Notes: a model not told the origin generated them from the sequence alone. A stretch of DNA of 64,000 nt from Nitrospiraceae bacterium (GCA_020632635.1 JACKFE010000001.1:806001-870000), one strand, 5' to 3'; positions 43,334 through 53,107 are shown, counted from the first letter of the stretch. Numbers and translations are program-made.

Positions 43334-44665
43334 TTACTTTCTTGATGGCAAGAACGGCGATCCTCCAGCAGAGGATTCCCATCGATAGTTCAGCAAAATT
43401 TCCTGTAATTGTTGAATAGAAATGGCCTCAAAGGTTTGTCCGTCTCGACCGGTAACCGTCGTCGCTTGCAAAAGCGCATTCAGAATTGCTTCTTCGGTGG
43501 CCTCCACCGTGGCTTGAATTAACGGATTCAAATGGGTATCCGCAAGATGAGTCATCGTGAAGGTCGCTTGATCCGGATAATGAGGAATGACATTGCCTGT
43601 GGAAAAGGCCAGAAAAAAATCTCCACTCCCATGATGAGAAATGGAGCCTGTTCGAGCCAGACCAATGGTCGCGCGTCGAGCCAACCGCTGCAATTGCCGA
43701 TGATCCAGGGGCGCGTCGGTGGCAATGATAATAATAATCGATCCGCTATCCTGCCTTTTGGACGGATGATCTCCCATGGTGACCGACGTTGACTCCAGTG
43801 GCCTTTTGGAAAAAGAAGACTGAGATACCTCTTGCGTATAGAGTCGACCAATCGGCACTCCTGACACTGTCAATTCATGCCGGCGACCATGATTGGCATT
43901 GACCAATACCCCCAAATGATACCCACCAAACACTTCCGGCAACACTCGAGAGGCAGTCCCAATGCCCCCCTTAAATTGATAAGACACCATCCCTGTGCCA
44001 GCTCCCACTGAACCTTCCCGAACCGGCCCACCGGAAGCCGATTCTAAAGCCATGACGACATCATCTGGAGATACATGCCTCCCTTGACTGTCATTTAGCC
44101 GGCTGTCGTCACATTCAGCGATCACCGGCGTCAGCGTATCATCAGCAATCCCGATTTCCGGATAGTGTGTGATCATCCAATTCATAATCCCGTCTGCTAC
44201 ACGAGGTACATTGAGGGTATTGGTAAGGGCAATTGGATATTCTAAAAAACCCGACTCCTGAACCCATGCCAAACCCGTCATCTCTCCCGTTCCATTGAGC
44301 ACAAAGGCTCCTGCAGGAACTTTCTTGTTCCAAACATCCTCCCGCGGAATGATGACGGTCACACCCGTCCGAACAGGTCCCTCCCCTGGACGCAAAGAGC
44401 CTGCGCCCTTGTTTATGGTTACATGTCCTACCTTCACACCCGGCACATCGGTAATGGCATTCCAGCGACCTGGCTCATATTGTCCAATACGAATCCCCAA
44501 GTCTCTTGCATGGGCGCGTGTTTCTGTTGAACCGGGAGACCAATACTGAACCTCTGCCTGCACGACGGCTATACTTTCCGCTAACAGAATACCCACAAGG
44601 AAAATACCTGGGCCGAAACGCCGAAGAGTCCCGAGAACTACCTGTCCGGAATTACCCCATGTCAT
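43334..44665 (-). CDS. P1-family (DmpA-like) aminopeptidase, exported
   Basis: The 443-residue precursor has an N-terminal hydrophobic signal (GPGIFLVGILLAESIAVVQA) and then the DmpA/BapA fold. Members cut themselves at a Gly-Ser bond to expose an N-terminal serine; the expected site is in DSGSIIIIIATDAP (about residue 330). Other motifs are ITDVPGVKVGH, GGIGTASRVLPE and VLVNANHGRRHEL. ATG 44665 was chosen over an upstream start because AAGGAAG precedes it and the upstream part overlaps the GNAT gene. It would act outside the cytoplasm on peptides or D-amino acid derivatives. Confidence 0.88.
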   Translation of the reverse strand: MTWGNSGQVVLGTLRRFGPGIFLVGILLAESIAVVQAEVQYWSPGSTETRAHARDLGIRIGQYEPGRWNAITDVPGVKVGHVTINKGAGSLRPGEGPVRTGVTVIIPREDVWNKKVPAGAFVLNGTGEMTGLAWVQESGFLEYPIALTNTLNVPRVADGIMNWMITHYPEIGIADDTLTPVIAECDDSRLNDSQGRHVSPDDVVMALESASGGPVREGSVGAGTGMVSYQFKGGIGTASRVLPEVFGGYHLGVLVNANHGRRHELTVSGVPIGRLYTQEVSQSSFSKRPLESTSVTMGDHPSKRQDSGSIIIIIATDAPLDHRQLQRLARRATIGLARTGSISHHGSGDFFLAFSTGNVIPHYPDQATFTMTHLADTHLNPLIQATVEATEEAILNALLQATTVTGRDGQTFEAISIQQLQEILLNYRWESSAGGSPFLPSRK

Positions 44666-44669
44666 TTGA

Positions 44670-45218
44670 TCAGCTTCCTTTGATGGGCCTTCCAGAAAGA
44701 TCTTGGGATCGGGAGGGAATCGTGTGGTCTGAAAACTCATATTCATACATCCAATAAGGGGCTCTGTGAAATCCTAAGCGATCATAGGACCGGTGGGCGT
44801 CGACATTCTCTTTTTCCACATAGAGCCGAAAACCACAAACAGTTTCTTGTCGCGCTCGGGCTTCGTTCATGACATACCCATAGAGCTGCCGGAAGACTCC
44901 CTTTCGACGGTAGGCCGGCTGGACATACACACTTTGCAACCACCAAAAGTTCCCATTCCGCCAATCACTCCACTCGAAGGTAACCAGTAATTGTCCCACA
45001 ACCACTGGTACCGCTGAGGAAGAAGAAGTTTCCGCCACAAAATACCAGCCCTTCTGCTGATGGTCTTGAAGAAGGGCAAGCACACCCAACCGCAATCTTG
45101 AATAATCAAGTCGACGCTGCTCGGTTTCCCATGCTAGTGCGGCATTGCCGAGCACAAGATTCTCAAGATCCTGTAGTCCAGCTGGCCTGACCAATACGGA
45201 GCAGACATTATCCATCAT
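44670..45218 (-). CDS. GNAT-family N-acetyltransferase
   Basis: The 182-residue enzyme has the acetyl-CoA loop VYVQPAYRRKGVFRQLYGYV (motif A), followed by VCGFRLYVEKENVDAHRSYDRLGF, typical of GNAT enzymes acting on small amines or protein N-termini. ATG 45218 overlaps the stop of the upstream DUF502 gene as ATGA, which indicates coupled translation. A longer frame exists upstream but runs through DUF502. Confidence 0.9.
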   Translation of the reverse strand: MMDNVCSVLVRPAGLQDLENLVLGNAALAWETEQRRLDYSRLRLGVLALLQDHQQKGWYFVAETSSSSAVPVVVGQLLVTFEWSDWRNGNFWWLQSVYVQPAYRRKGVFRQLYGYVMNEARARQETVCGFRLYVEKENVDAHRSYDRLGFHRAPYWMYEYEFSDHTIPSRSQDLSGRPIKGS

Positions 45219-45841
45219 GAAGAGCTTGACGATTGAGAAGACGGCGGAGTTGCCGGCGCCAACCAACCGGACGACGGCCGATACAATCCTGCGGAAAACT
45301 CCATCTTCATGGCTTCCTCTGGACGCAATCGAATACGCTTTAAATTCATTTCGGGAATAAACGCCAAATAGCCCGTAAAGGGATGAATAGCGGTTGGCAC
45401 AAATACCATCACCAATTGGCCATTCCGATCGACTTGCAACCAACTCGGAGGTGACCCCATGTCAAACCCCAATGCCCATAGTCCATTCCGGGGAAAAGGA
45501 AAAGCCACGACTTTGCTTTGGCCAAATCGTTCTCGAAATTTCAATACATCCGCCATGCTCTTTAACGTATGATAAATACTTCGAACAAACGGAATATGTT
45601 GAAGGGAACGTTCCATTGCCTTATGCACTCGCTGGCCCACAAGATGGGTTGCACCCAGTCCAGTCCAAAGCACGAGGAGAACAAAGGAAACAACCCCGGT
45701 GCCCGGAAGCTTTGTTCCGAATAAATTTTCGAACAGATCCACAGTAAGGTGGTCTAATGCATCAAAAAGCGTATACAAAACTAGGATCGTGCCCCACGCT
45801 GGCACCACAATAAACAAGCCGGTCAAGAAATAGCGTTTCAT
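45215..45841 (-). CDS. DUF502-family membrane protein
   Basis: The 208-residue protein has two N-terminal transmembrane segments (about residues 6-26 and 50-71) and a cytoplasmic domain with the DUF502 pattern FPFPRNGLWALGFDMG, then VFVPTAIHPFTGYLAFIPE. The C-terminus is Ser-rich. Its biochemical role is unknown in the family. ATG 45841 (MKRYFLTGLFIVVPAWG) was preferred over TTG 45874 because the family starts there. It is translationally coupled with the GNAT gene that follows. Confidence 0.85.
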   Translation of the reverse strand: MKRYFLTGLFIVVPAWGTILVLYTLFDALDHLTVDLFENLFGTKLPGTGVVSFVLLVLWTGLGATHLVGQRVHKAMERSLQHIPFVRSIYHTLKSMADVLKFRERFGQSKVVAFPFPRNGLWALGFDMGSPPSWLQVDRNGQLVMVFVPTAIHPFTGYLAFIPEMNLKRIRLRPEEAMKMEFSAGLYRPSSGWLAPATPPSSQSSSSS

Positions 45842-46085
45842 TTGCAAAAAAGAAAATGATTCGGTTTGTGCCAAGGGTTTAATCTGAATTTACTTTGACT
45901 TTGGGAAATTGTAACAGAGGACATCCCCTCTCGCACCTTATCCCATACCCCTTCTCTGCGAACTACGAATAGTGGCCCTATCGGGGAAACCATCTATTTC
46001 TTGCTCAGGTCGCCATACGATGCTACATTTGCACGAGGATTTTCATCATTCAAGAAGGCATGAATATTGTGGAGGGAAAACGAGT

Positions 46086-46382
46086 ATGGAAACTCACAAA
46101 GGTGAAAAAGGCATGATTGCTCCTGACCTTCTAGCTATTCTTTGTTGCCCTGAAACGAAAGAAGGACTCTCGGTGTTACCCAATGAGATAGTTGAACGAT
46201 TGAACCAACGAATTGGCAAAGGAGAAATCAAAAATAAGGCAGGAGAAATCGTTACTGATCTCTTGGATGGCGGATTACTTCGTCAGGATCGGCAGATCGT
46301 CTATGCCGTTCGAGATCAAATCCCGATTATGTTGATCGAGGAGGGAATTGTAGTAGAAGCCAACGATCTCATTTCCCTTTAG
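46086..46382 (+). CDS. Trm112-family zinc-binding protein
   Basis: This is a 98-residue protein. The family motif is the N-terminal LLAILCCPETKEGL, followed by a cradle that ends in YAVRDQIPIMLIEEG. In bacteria such proteins support methyltransferases or quality control; the typical second cysteine pair is not clear here. GGAGGG lies 10 bases upstream of ATG 46086, and an alternative ATG at 46113 would trim nine residues. Confidence 0.85.
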   Translation: METHKGEKGMIAPDLLAILCCPETKEGLSVLPNEIVERLNQRIGKGEIKNKAGEIVTDLLDGGLLRQDRQIVYAVRDQIPIMLIEEGIVVEANDLISL

Positions 46383-46426
46383 TTTCATAAAATCTCAGTA
46401 GTTGAGAAATGGATTCTCCTTTGTCT

Positions 46427-46651
46427 TTACTCTTCTGATTTGTTTCCTTTCCAAACCCACCAAATGGACCGACCAACCTGCACAATAATATATACAACCA
46501 CCCCAAAAAGAACCCCATAAAATCCATACCACTCAGTTGGCCAACCCGTATCCCCGTGCAACAAAAAACCAAGAGCCACATGGGCTCCCAGCCCTAGACA
46601 CAAAGCAAAAACAATCCATTCCCGCAGAATGGTTTTTTTGGGAAAACCCAT
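46427..46651 (-). CDS. Small two-helix membrane protein
   Basis: This is a 74-residue hydrophobic protein with two likely transmembrane helices (about residues 13-32 and 44-63) and a charged C-terminus. No family was recognised. The ribosome site is weak. It lies downstream of the 122-residue unknown gene on the same strand and is convergent with the Trm112 gene. Confidence 0.55.
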   Translation of the reverse strand: MGFPKKTILREWIVFALCLGLGAHVALGFLLHGDTGWPTEWYGFYGVLFGVVVYIIVQVGRSIWWVWKGNKSEE

Positions 46652-46714
46652 GACTAACACTTTTAAGGGAAAATTTTGAAGGATTCTGGTCCTGACTCGG
46701 AACCCAACCTAATA

Positions 46715-47083
46715 CTAGACCGGACTCTTTGCTGATTCAATTTCTGTGGCAGTAATGAGACTCGTCAAATAATCACTCACAAAGAGCAACGCTTCCTCTC
46801 TCCCATCCGCACGTCGCCCTTTCTCCCTCCGCTGAATTGATAATTCATGTTCCAAGTCTGACTTCACGTCTCCTAATAACTTTTGCAGGGAGGCTGTCGT
46901 CAGGTTCATATCGACGTCTTCTAATTCCTGACAGCGATCAAGAACCCAATTTAATCCCTCAACTTTCCCAAGATATTTGTCTTGCTCTGCAAGGTCGATT
47001 CTTCCCATTGTTGAGGCAAAAGCCTGTCCTTCATATATAAGATTGTAAAAACTGGCAACCGCTCGGTGTAACGTGGAATTCAT
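46715..47083 (-). CDS. Hypothetical helical protein
   Basis: The 122-residue protein is predicted to be almost all helical, with acidic and basic stretches (DLAEQDKYLGKVEGLNWVLD and IQRREKGRRADGREEALLF). It has no signal, Cys motif or recognised domain. GAGGA lies 10 bases upstream of ATG 47083. It belongs to the group of small genes downstream of nxrB. Confidence 0.6.
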   Translation of the reverse strand: MNSTLHRAVASFYNLIYEGQAFASTMGRIDLAEQDKYLGKVEGLNWVLDRCQELEDVDMNLTTASLQKLLGDVKSDLEHELSIQRREKGRRADGREEALLFVSDYLTSLITATEIESAKSPV

Positions 47084-47187
47084 TCTCAAATCCTCGCAAA
47101 ATTTTTTGTTTAATTCTTATCTCAAACTGTCATAATCTCAAACTACCAGTATTTCAACCAATAATCCAGCGGATCGAAAAAATATTT

Positions 47188-47517
47188 TCAAGTAAATAAT
47201 AGGGGATGAAACTCGGCCATAAATCCATAATAAAGAGAGGCAAACTGCTTCAGACTTTCAGGACTGTTTTCTTTTAATCGTTGAAAAAAGAATACTTGAA
47301 AAGAGGGGTCTATTCCTTCAAGGACTTTCCCCAATTCTGGCATGGAAAATGTCCCTTGGGGAACACTTAATACATAGTGAACTAATCTTTCCACAAATTG
47401 TTGAGTCAGATATTCACTTTCCAAAAAATGATGAGGAATTTTTCCGCTTTTTATAATGTCCGCGAAGGGGACAGCTTGAGCAGCAAATGGCACAGTCCCT
47501 TCTTTCAACAAAGCCAT
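47188..47517 (-). CDS. Hypothetical protein downstream of nxrB
   Basis: The 109-residue cytoplasmic protein is mainly helical and rich in Phe and Pro (MPELGKVLEGIDPSFQVFFF, then FASLYYGFMAEFHP). No domain was recognised. AAGGAGT lies directly before the ATG. It starts about 94 bases after the nxr terminator on the same strand, so it likely has its own promoter. Its position makes it a candidate accessory protein for nitrite oxidoreductase, but nothing in its sequence confirms this. Confidence 0.65.
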   Translation of the reverse strand: MALLKEGTVPFAAQAVPFADIIKSGKIPHHFLESEYLTQQFVERLVHYVLSVPQGTFSMPELGKVLEGIDPSFQVFFFQRLKENSPESLKQFASLYYGFMAEFHPLLFT

Positions 47518-47610
47518 AAACTCCTTTTCTTATCAAATCAAACAATACGATCTGAAACCCTATTGTAACAGGGGAATAACACATTTCAACATGAATATTT
47601 TTTAATTTTT

Positions 47611-47648
47611 CAAAAAAAAAGCCGGGGGCGACGGATGTCGCCCCCGGC
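47611..47648 (-). terminator. Intrinsic terminator of the nxrAB operon
   Basis: A perfect GC-rich 12-base-pair stem (47621-47632 with 47637-47648) has a GGAT loop. On the minus strand it is followed by nine T (complement of 47612-47620). It lies 26 bases after the nxrB stop and ends the operon, separating it from the small gene at 47188-47517. Confidence 0.95.
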
Positions 47649-47674
47649 CTGCCGTCTGTGCCCCTGTCTGTGCC

Positions 47675-48964
47675 TTACAGCCAGTTCACCCGTTCGGCCG
47701 GGCGAATGTAGATGGGCTCTTCCACTTGCTGCCGGACCGCTTCCTTGCCCGACTTGTTGAAGCCCAACACCGTGTCGTTGTACATCTCGAACTTCCGACC
47801 ATGGATTTGGGTTTCAAACACCTTCGGCCCCGGAATCACGTCATACCGGAAGATGATCTGTTGGCTGGCCCGCCACAACTGCAGCACCGCCAACAACTCC
47901 CGGCTCGGCACCAGATACTTCTCGATCGCGTTGTCCACCCCCGGCCCAAACATCTGCCGGATGTAGCCCCGCGGCGCTTGCCGCGGCGGAATATAATACC
48001 CGTTGGGTTCCGTGCCCCATTGCGGATACAACGGCAACGCCACTTGTTCCACCCGGATGGCATAGTACAACGGGTTCCACCGATCTTCCGCCCACAGCCC
48101 GTCATCCCCCACCTTCACCAAGCCTTGCAGCCGGATTTTGCCGACACACGCCGACATACACCGCGTCTCCATCGGCTCGCCGCCGGTCAAGGGGTCTTTG
48201 CCCTCCACCCGCGGATAGCAGGCAATACACTTCTCCGACACCCGGGTCGTCCCCCGGTACATCGGCTTCTTAAACGGGCATTGCTCCACGCACTTCTTAT
48301 ACCCCCGGCACCGGTTCTGGTCGATCAACACGATCCCGTCTTCCGGCCGTTTATAGATGGCCTTCCGCGGACAGGCCGCTAAGCAGCCTGGGTACGTGCA
48401 GTGGTTACAGATCCGTTGCAGATAGAAGAAATACGTTTCATGCTCCGGCAAGCTGCTGCCGGTCATTTTCCAGGGCTCTTCTTTCGTGAACCCGGTCTTG
48501 TCAATCCCTTCCACGATCGCCCGCATGGAGGTGGCCGTGTCCTCATAAATGTTCACGAACCGCCATTCTTGGTCCGTCGGGATGTAGCCGATCGCCGCTT
48601 GGCCGATCTTGGCCCCCGCGTCAAAGATCGTCATCCCTTCGAACACCCCATACGGCGCATGGTGTTTGCGGCCCACCCGCACGTTCCACACCTGGCCCCC
48701 GGGATTGACCTGCTCGATCAACTGCGTGATCTTCACGTCGTAGAACTGCGGATACCCGCCGTACGGCTTCGTCTCCACGTTGTTCCACCACATGTATTCC
48801 TGCCCTTTGCTGAACAGCCACGTCGACTTGTCCGCCATCGAGCAGGTTTGACACGCCAAACACCGGTTGATGTTAAACACAAAGGCAAATTGCCATTTCG
48901 GATGCCGCTCCTCATACGGATACAGCATCTTCCGTCCTAGGTGCCAATTATATACTTCTGGCAT
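47675..48964 (-). CDS. nxrB: Nitrite oxidoreductase beta subunit
   Basis: The 429-residue iron-sulfur subunit passes electrons from the NxrA molybdenum site. It has four Fe-S cluster motifs: Cys35/38/41 (CLACQTC), CNHCTYPGCLAACP, CRGYKKCVEQCP and CIACYPR with CMSAC. There is no signal peptide, so it probably crosses the membrane together with Tat-exported NxrA. GGAGG lies before ATG 48964. It lies 86 bases downstream of nxrA and ends with a strong terminator. Codons use C or G heavily at third positions, unlike the AT-rich DNA around the operon. Confidence 0.96.
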   Translation of the reverse strand: MPEVYNWHLGRKMLYPYEERHPKWQFAFVFNINRCLACQTCSMADKSTWLFSKGQEYMWWNNVETKPYGGYPQFYDVKITQLIEQVNPGGQVWNVRVGRKHHAPYGVFEGMTIFDAGAKIGQAAIGYIPTDQEWRFVNIYEDTATSMRAIVEGIDKTGFTKEEPWKMTGSSLPEHETYFFYLQRICNHCTYPGCLAACPRKAIYKRPEDGIVLIDQNRCRGYKKCVEQCPFKKPMYRGTTRVSEKCIACYPRVEGKDPLTGGEPMETRCMSACVGKIRLQGLVKVGDDGLWAEDRWNPLYYAIRVEQVALPLYPQWGTEPNGYYIPPRQAPRGYIRQMFGPGVDNAIEKYLVPSRELLAVLQLWRASQQIIFRYDVIPGPKVFETQIHGRKFEMYNDTVLGFNKSGKEAVRQQVEEPIYIRPAERVNWL

Positions 48965-49050
48965 AATCGTCCTCCGTTCTATTTATGGTTTACCAAATGA
49001 ATATTGCGGTGCCCCACATACACCAATCCACTTATAGGGCCTTTTCCGCA

Positions 49051-52000
49051 TTACACCTTAATCTTAATATGGTCACCCTTGAGCCACTTGATCATGAACT
49101 CATTCTCCTGGCCCGGGGTGAAGCCCGTGCGCACCGGTTCCCACGGCCCGCGGCCGCCGATCCCACCGTCCTCCGCCTTGGTGATCCGGATCAGACATTC
49201 CTTCGGCACCGTGTTGACCGCGTGGTTATCCACTTGGTACCCAAATTTAAACTTCCAGGCCACCGCATGTTTGCCTGGCAAGCTGTCCAACTGCTGCATC
49301 GGCATCAACCAGTCCCGCGTAAAGGACTGTTGCGCCCCATACCGGAAGTTCGATTGATACCCGGTGTCCAAGGCAATCGCCCGGCCGTCCGGCCGCGTCT
49401 CATGCCCTTTCACCGACTTGGCCGTCGCCACAAACGGCGCATGCTTGGCCATCGTCACATGGTACGGGAACGCCGGGTTGTACTTCGCCCGGATCATCAA
49501 CCGTGCCACTTTGTAATAGGGGTCACTGGGCTTCCAGCCCCGATACGGCCGGTCCACCGGGTTGCCGTCCACGTAGACGTAGTCCCCGTCGTTGATCCCC
49601 CGGTCTTTGGCCGCTTGCGGGTTGATATGGATTTGATGCTCGCCCACCCCCGGCGTCCGCTTATCCATCCGATAGGCATCCCCGAAGTTGGACTCATACA
49701 TCTGCACCCAGTCGTTCACCGACCATTGGCTATGCACCCGATGCCGGGTCTTGGGCGTCACACAGTAGAACTGATAGCCCTTCTCCCACAACGGGTTGGA
49801 GTACCGCTTGATCTCCTGCCACGGCAATTTGATGTTCCGCACCGTCTTATCGTCATGGTGCTGCGCCGTGATGGGAATCCCGTAGTCATCCGGCCGCACA
49901 TACGGGTTCGTCGACATGATCGCGTTCGGCAAGTACGGCGTCGCTTCCGTCCCTTCCCGGTGCGAGATGAAGTTTTCCCCATATTCAATGGCTTCCGGCT
50001 CGACCCGGTAGTTCTCATACCGGCCCGTCCGCGTCCACTGCGGCTTCGACTCGTTCGTCTCTTCCCAGAACGGATGCCGCGGATACGTCCGACACATCAC
50101 CATCCAGCCCTTCTCCGACTTCAACATGGTGTCAGCGCTATAACCATACGCTGTCGTACTGGCATCCAAGATTCTTTGTAGATAGACGTCCACCCGGTTG
50201 TCGTAGACGAACTTGAAGTAATCCCGGAACCGCCCGTCGCCGGTCATTTCCGTCAACTTCGCGGCCACCCCGGCCACCGTATCCAGATCGTTCCGGGTGT
50301 CATACAACGGCCGGATGCCGCCCTTCCACACCTGGAACCACGGGTTCGACACCGTCGCCGTGTGCTCCGGATAGGTAAATTCCATCCACGTGTTTACTCC
50401 AAATGAAATATCATTGTGGTTGACGTCGGAGGTCATTTCCACATCTTGATTCACCAACGTTTCGATGTGCGGATCCACGTTCTTCACCATGTCATAATGG
50501 TGCTTCGCGTTGTTCAACACGTTCACGTTGGCCACCCACCGGAATTTACTCGGCGTCGGCATGTGCGTCTTCCCGGTAAACACCCGCCGGCCATACTTGG
50601 GCGTGTTCACAATCAACGCCGTATCGCCGTGGTTCCAGTAGGCCACTTCTTCGCCGTAGTAATACCCTTTGATATGGATTTCTTTGCCATGCGCATTGGG
50701 ATCCGTCGTGATCTTAAAGGGGTTTTCCCCCGTGTGGGTCCCTAAGCCCCCGCCGCCCCAGGGCGTATTATTCCAAATGCCCGCCTTGTAGTTGCCGGCC
50801 CAGGTATGTTGCCCCGTCCCAAACTTCCCGACGTTGCCCGTCACGATCAACACCATCGCGGCACCCCGCGCCATGATCGTTTGATGGAAGTAGTGGTTGG
50901 TGCCTTCCCCGTTATGAATGGCTGCCGGCTTAATGGTCCCCGAATCCCTGGCCCACCGGACGATCAAGTCCTTCGGCGCCCGGTTGATTTGATGGACCGT
51001 GTCCAGATCGTAGTCCTGCAAGTGCGCTTGATACATCTGGAACACCGGCATGACGTCCACTTCCCGGCCATTCAACAACTTCACCCGGAACGTCCCCGTC
51101 AGGGCCGAGTCAATGCCGCTCTTGCGATAGTGCCAGCCCACCAACTCCCGATGGATCGGCACCGCTTGATTCTTGTTCAAATCCCACACCATGAACCCGC
51201 CCAACCGGGCGATGATTTCGGGCTTCATCGTCTGCACTTTGCCCGAATAGCTCTTGGAGAAGTCCGGGAATTGATAATCCGCGATGACTTCCCGCGGATC
51301 TAAATATTGTAACGTATCCGTCCGCACCAAGATCGGCATGTCCGTATACGCCTGACAGAAGTCATAGTCATACATGTTCTCATCGAAGATGATCTTTAAG
51401 GCCCCGAGGAACAACGCCCCGTCGGTTTGCGGCCGCACCGGAATCCAGTAGTCCGCCCGATAGGCACTAGGATTATATTCCGGCGTGATCACCACCAAAC
51501 GGGCGCCCCGCTCAATGCTCTCAAGTCGCCAGTGCGCTTCCGGCATCTTGTTTTCCACGAAGTTCTTGCCCCACTCCGTGTTGAGCTTGGAGAACCGCAT
51601 GTCGTTCATGTCCACGTCCGAGGCCTGCACCCCGTTCCAGAACGGATGCGCCGGGTTTTGGTCCCCGTGCCAGGTGTAGTTCGACCAGTACCGGCCCCCT
51701 TGCGCCTGCTCCGGCTTGACTTTCCGGATATACGTGTCCAACAGGGCCCCGCAGCCCCCGTTCATCCGCGTAATCCCCATTTTTCCGATCAGACCCAAAA
51801 TGGGCATCCCGGCCCGGAATTTAAAGCAGCGCGTCGCCGACCCCTTGGTCATTTCGATCATTTCCGGCGGATAGCCTTGCTCCCGCATCCGACGGGCGCC
51901 CGCTTCCCCGCTATACCGCTCCGCGATGATGATCATCGCTTTGGCCAGGTACGTAAACGCCGTATCCCAGCTCACCCGCAACATGTCATCCAAGTACCGC

Positions 52001-52488
52001 GCGTTAAACTTATATTTCGTCATCACATCCGGCGTGAATTCCGGACTGCCGTCATCCATCCAGGCCTTCCAGCCCCGCCGCATCAACGGCCCTTTCAACC
52101 GATACGGGCCATACACCCGCCGATGCATCGTATACCCCTTCAAGCACATCCGGGGATTATGCGCAAACGTCCCCCGGTTGCCATACAGGTCCTCATACGT
52201 TTGATGGTCGTAGTTCTGCTCCACCCGCATGACCACCCCGTTGCGCACAAACGCCCGAATCCGACACGCATGCGTATCGTTCGGCGAACAACACCACGTA
52301 AACGAACTGTCATACCGGTATTGATCGTGATACACCCGCTCCCACGAGCGATCCGGGTATTCCCCCAGGGGGTTGCCCACTTCAATCACCGGTTGCAACG
52401 CCGTCAACGCCAGCGCCTGATCCGCTAACGCCACCGCCGCCACGGTCCCCGCCGAGACCTTTAAAAATTGCCGTCTAGAAAGAAACAT
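49051..52488 (-). CDS. nxrA: Nitrite oxidoreductase alpha subunit, complete copy
   Basis: This is an 1145-residue molybdopterin enzyme of the DMSO-reductase family that oxidises nitrite to nitrate in the periplasm. Features include the Tat motif SRRQFLK, Fe-S ligands Cys66/67/75/115, and the Asp276 region YTWHGDQNPAHP, which aligns with the molybdenum-coordinating Asp of NarG. Start ATG 52488 is preceded by AGGAGG. The first 439 bases are identical to the copy at the left edge. Third-position bias is strong, which produces long false antisense frames. No frameshift was seen. Confidence 0.97.
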   Translation of the reverse strand: MFLSRRQFLKVSAGTVAAVALADQALALTALQPVIEVGNPLGEYPDRSWERVYHDQYRYDSSFTWCCSPNDTHACRIRAFVRNGVVMRVEQNYDHQTYEDLYGNRGTFAHNPRMCLKGYTMHRRVYGPYRLKGPLMRRGWKAWMDDGSPEFTPDVMTKYKFNARYLDDMLRVSWDTAFTYLAKAMIIIAERYSGEAGARRMREQGYPPEMIEMTKGSATRCFKFRAGMPILGLIGKMGITRMNGGCGALLDTYIRKVKPEQAQGGRYWSNYTWHGDQNPAHPFWNGVQASDVDMNDMRFSKLNTEWGKNFVENKMPEAHWRLESIERGARLVVITPEYNPSAYRADYWIPVRPQTDGALFLGALKIIFDENMYDYDFCQAYTDMPILVRTDTLQYLDPREVIADYQFPDFSKSYSGKVQTMKPEIIARLGGFMVWDLNKNQAVPIHRELVGWHYRKSGIDSALTGTFRVKLLNGREVDVMPVFQMYQAHLQDYDLDTVHQINRAPKDLIVRWARDSGTIKPAAIHNGEGTNHYFHQTIMARGAAMVLIVTGNVGKFGTGQHTWAGNYKAGIWNNTPWGGGGLGTHTGENPFKITTDPNAHGKEIHIKGYYYGEEVAYWNHGDTALIVNTPKYGRRVFTGKTHMPTPSKFRWVANVNVLNNAKHHYDMVKNVDPHIETLVNQDVEMTSDVNHNDISFGVNTWMEFTYPEHTATVSNPWFQVWKGGIRPLYDTRNDLDTVAGVAAKLTEMTGDGRFRDYFKFVYDNRVDVYLQRILDASTTAYGYSADTMLKSEKGWMVMCRTYPRHPFWEETNESKPQWTRTGRYENYRVEPEAIEYGENFISHREGTEATPYLPNAIMSTNPYVRPDDYGIPITAQHHDDKTVRNIKLPWQEIKRYSNPLWEKGYQFYCVTPKTRHRVHSQWSVNDWVQMYESNFGDAYRMDKRTPGVGEHQIHINPQAAKDRGINDGDYVYVDGNPVDRPYRGWKPSDPYYKVARLMIRAKYNPAFPYHVTMAKHAPFVATAKSVKGHETRPDGRAIALDTGYQSNFRYGAQQSFTRDWLMPMQQLDSLPGKHAVAWKFKFGYQVDNHAVNTVPKECLIRITKAEDGGIGGRGPWEPVRTGFTPGQENEFMIKWLKGDHIKIKV

Positions 52489-52650
52489 TGCTTACACCTC
52501 CTAAGTAAGTGCAGGACGAAATGTCCTTAGAATCATTCCTCATACAACTAGAAAAATAACAGATCACCTCCCTTTCCTTTTGAATTACCCAATTCATGTT
52601 TTTCCCATGATATTTATTCCGCAAAAATAAACCCATGAAAAGATAATATA

Positions 52651-52668
52651 AAGCAATTCCTAGTCCTA
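52651..52668 (-). promoter_or_regulatory. Putative sigma-54-type promoter of nxrA copy 2
   Basis: On the minus strand GG (52666-52665) and GC (52654-52653) are separated by ten bases, with TTGCTT at the -12 part. The shared core GGAnTAGnnnTTGCTT matches the element upstream of nxrA copy 1, and the distances to the start codons are 165 and 174 bases. The -24 part lacks the usual TGGCA, so the class assignment is uncertain, but conservation in two otherwise unlike leaders supports function. Confidence 0.4.
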
Positions 52669-52757
52669 CTTATCACTAGCAATAAAAATACATATAAACA
52701 CTTGAAAAATAAGTACTAAAAATATTTATTAAAAAATTTTCAATGAAAACAAAAAGA

Positions 52758-52769
52758 TACCAATTGGTA
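52758..52769. promoter_or_regulatory. Perfect 12-base palindrome, possible operator
   Basis: TACCAATTGGTA is a perfect palindrome. A half-site AAATTGGTAA recurs at 52785-52794. It lies about 105 bases upstream of the putative nxrA promoter element, a distance suitable for an enhancer site. Confidence 0.3.
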
Positions 52770-53077
52770 ACAATTCAAAAAATGAAATTGGTAAATACAA
52801 GAAATTTGGCCATCTTCTGAGATTCAATAATTGAAATTACATTGACTTACCAAGCTTCTAGTTCTTATGAGAATTCATGCAGGCTCACAAAAATTACATT
52901 TTATTAAAAATTTCAAAATTTTAGACATATTAAAAAATCAAAAAAATACATATGTTACTATTTTGTAACGAAATAAAAATATGTAACATGTCATCTTGAA
53001 GCATTATTTTTTAGCGTCACATAAAAGGCATACTTTATCCTAAAAAATCAATTAGGATATGACCTTTTCATATATTC

Positions 53078-53107
53078 CGAGAGGTTTCGAATTTTCGAAT
53101 CGAGAGG
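53078..53107. promoter_or_regulatory. Palindrome flanked by direct repeats
   Basis: TTCGAA-TT-TTCGAA (53086-53099) is flanked on both sides by CGAGAGG (53078-53084 and 53101-53107). The GAATTTTC core is shared with the palindrome at 725-740. It lies about 600 bases from nxrA and 230 bases from rpsU, so the controlled gene is unclear. Confidence 0.3.

Noticed and set aside
46369..46581. 70-codon minus-strand frame overlapping the small membrane protein gene
   Set aside because: It lies in another frame of the 46427-46651 gene and its end overlaps the Trm112 gene. The two-helix frame has better composition.
47726..52428. Several long plus-strand frames (up to 398 codons) opposite nxrA and nxrB
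   Set aside because: They are shadows of the strong C/G third-position bias of the nxr genes. Their products are Pro-, Arg- and His-rich without family features.
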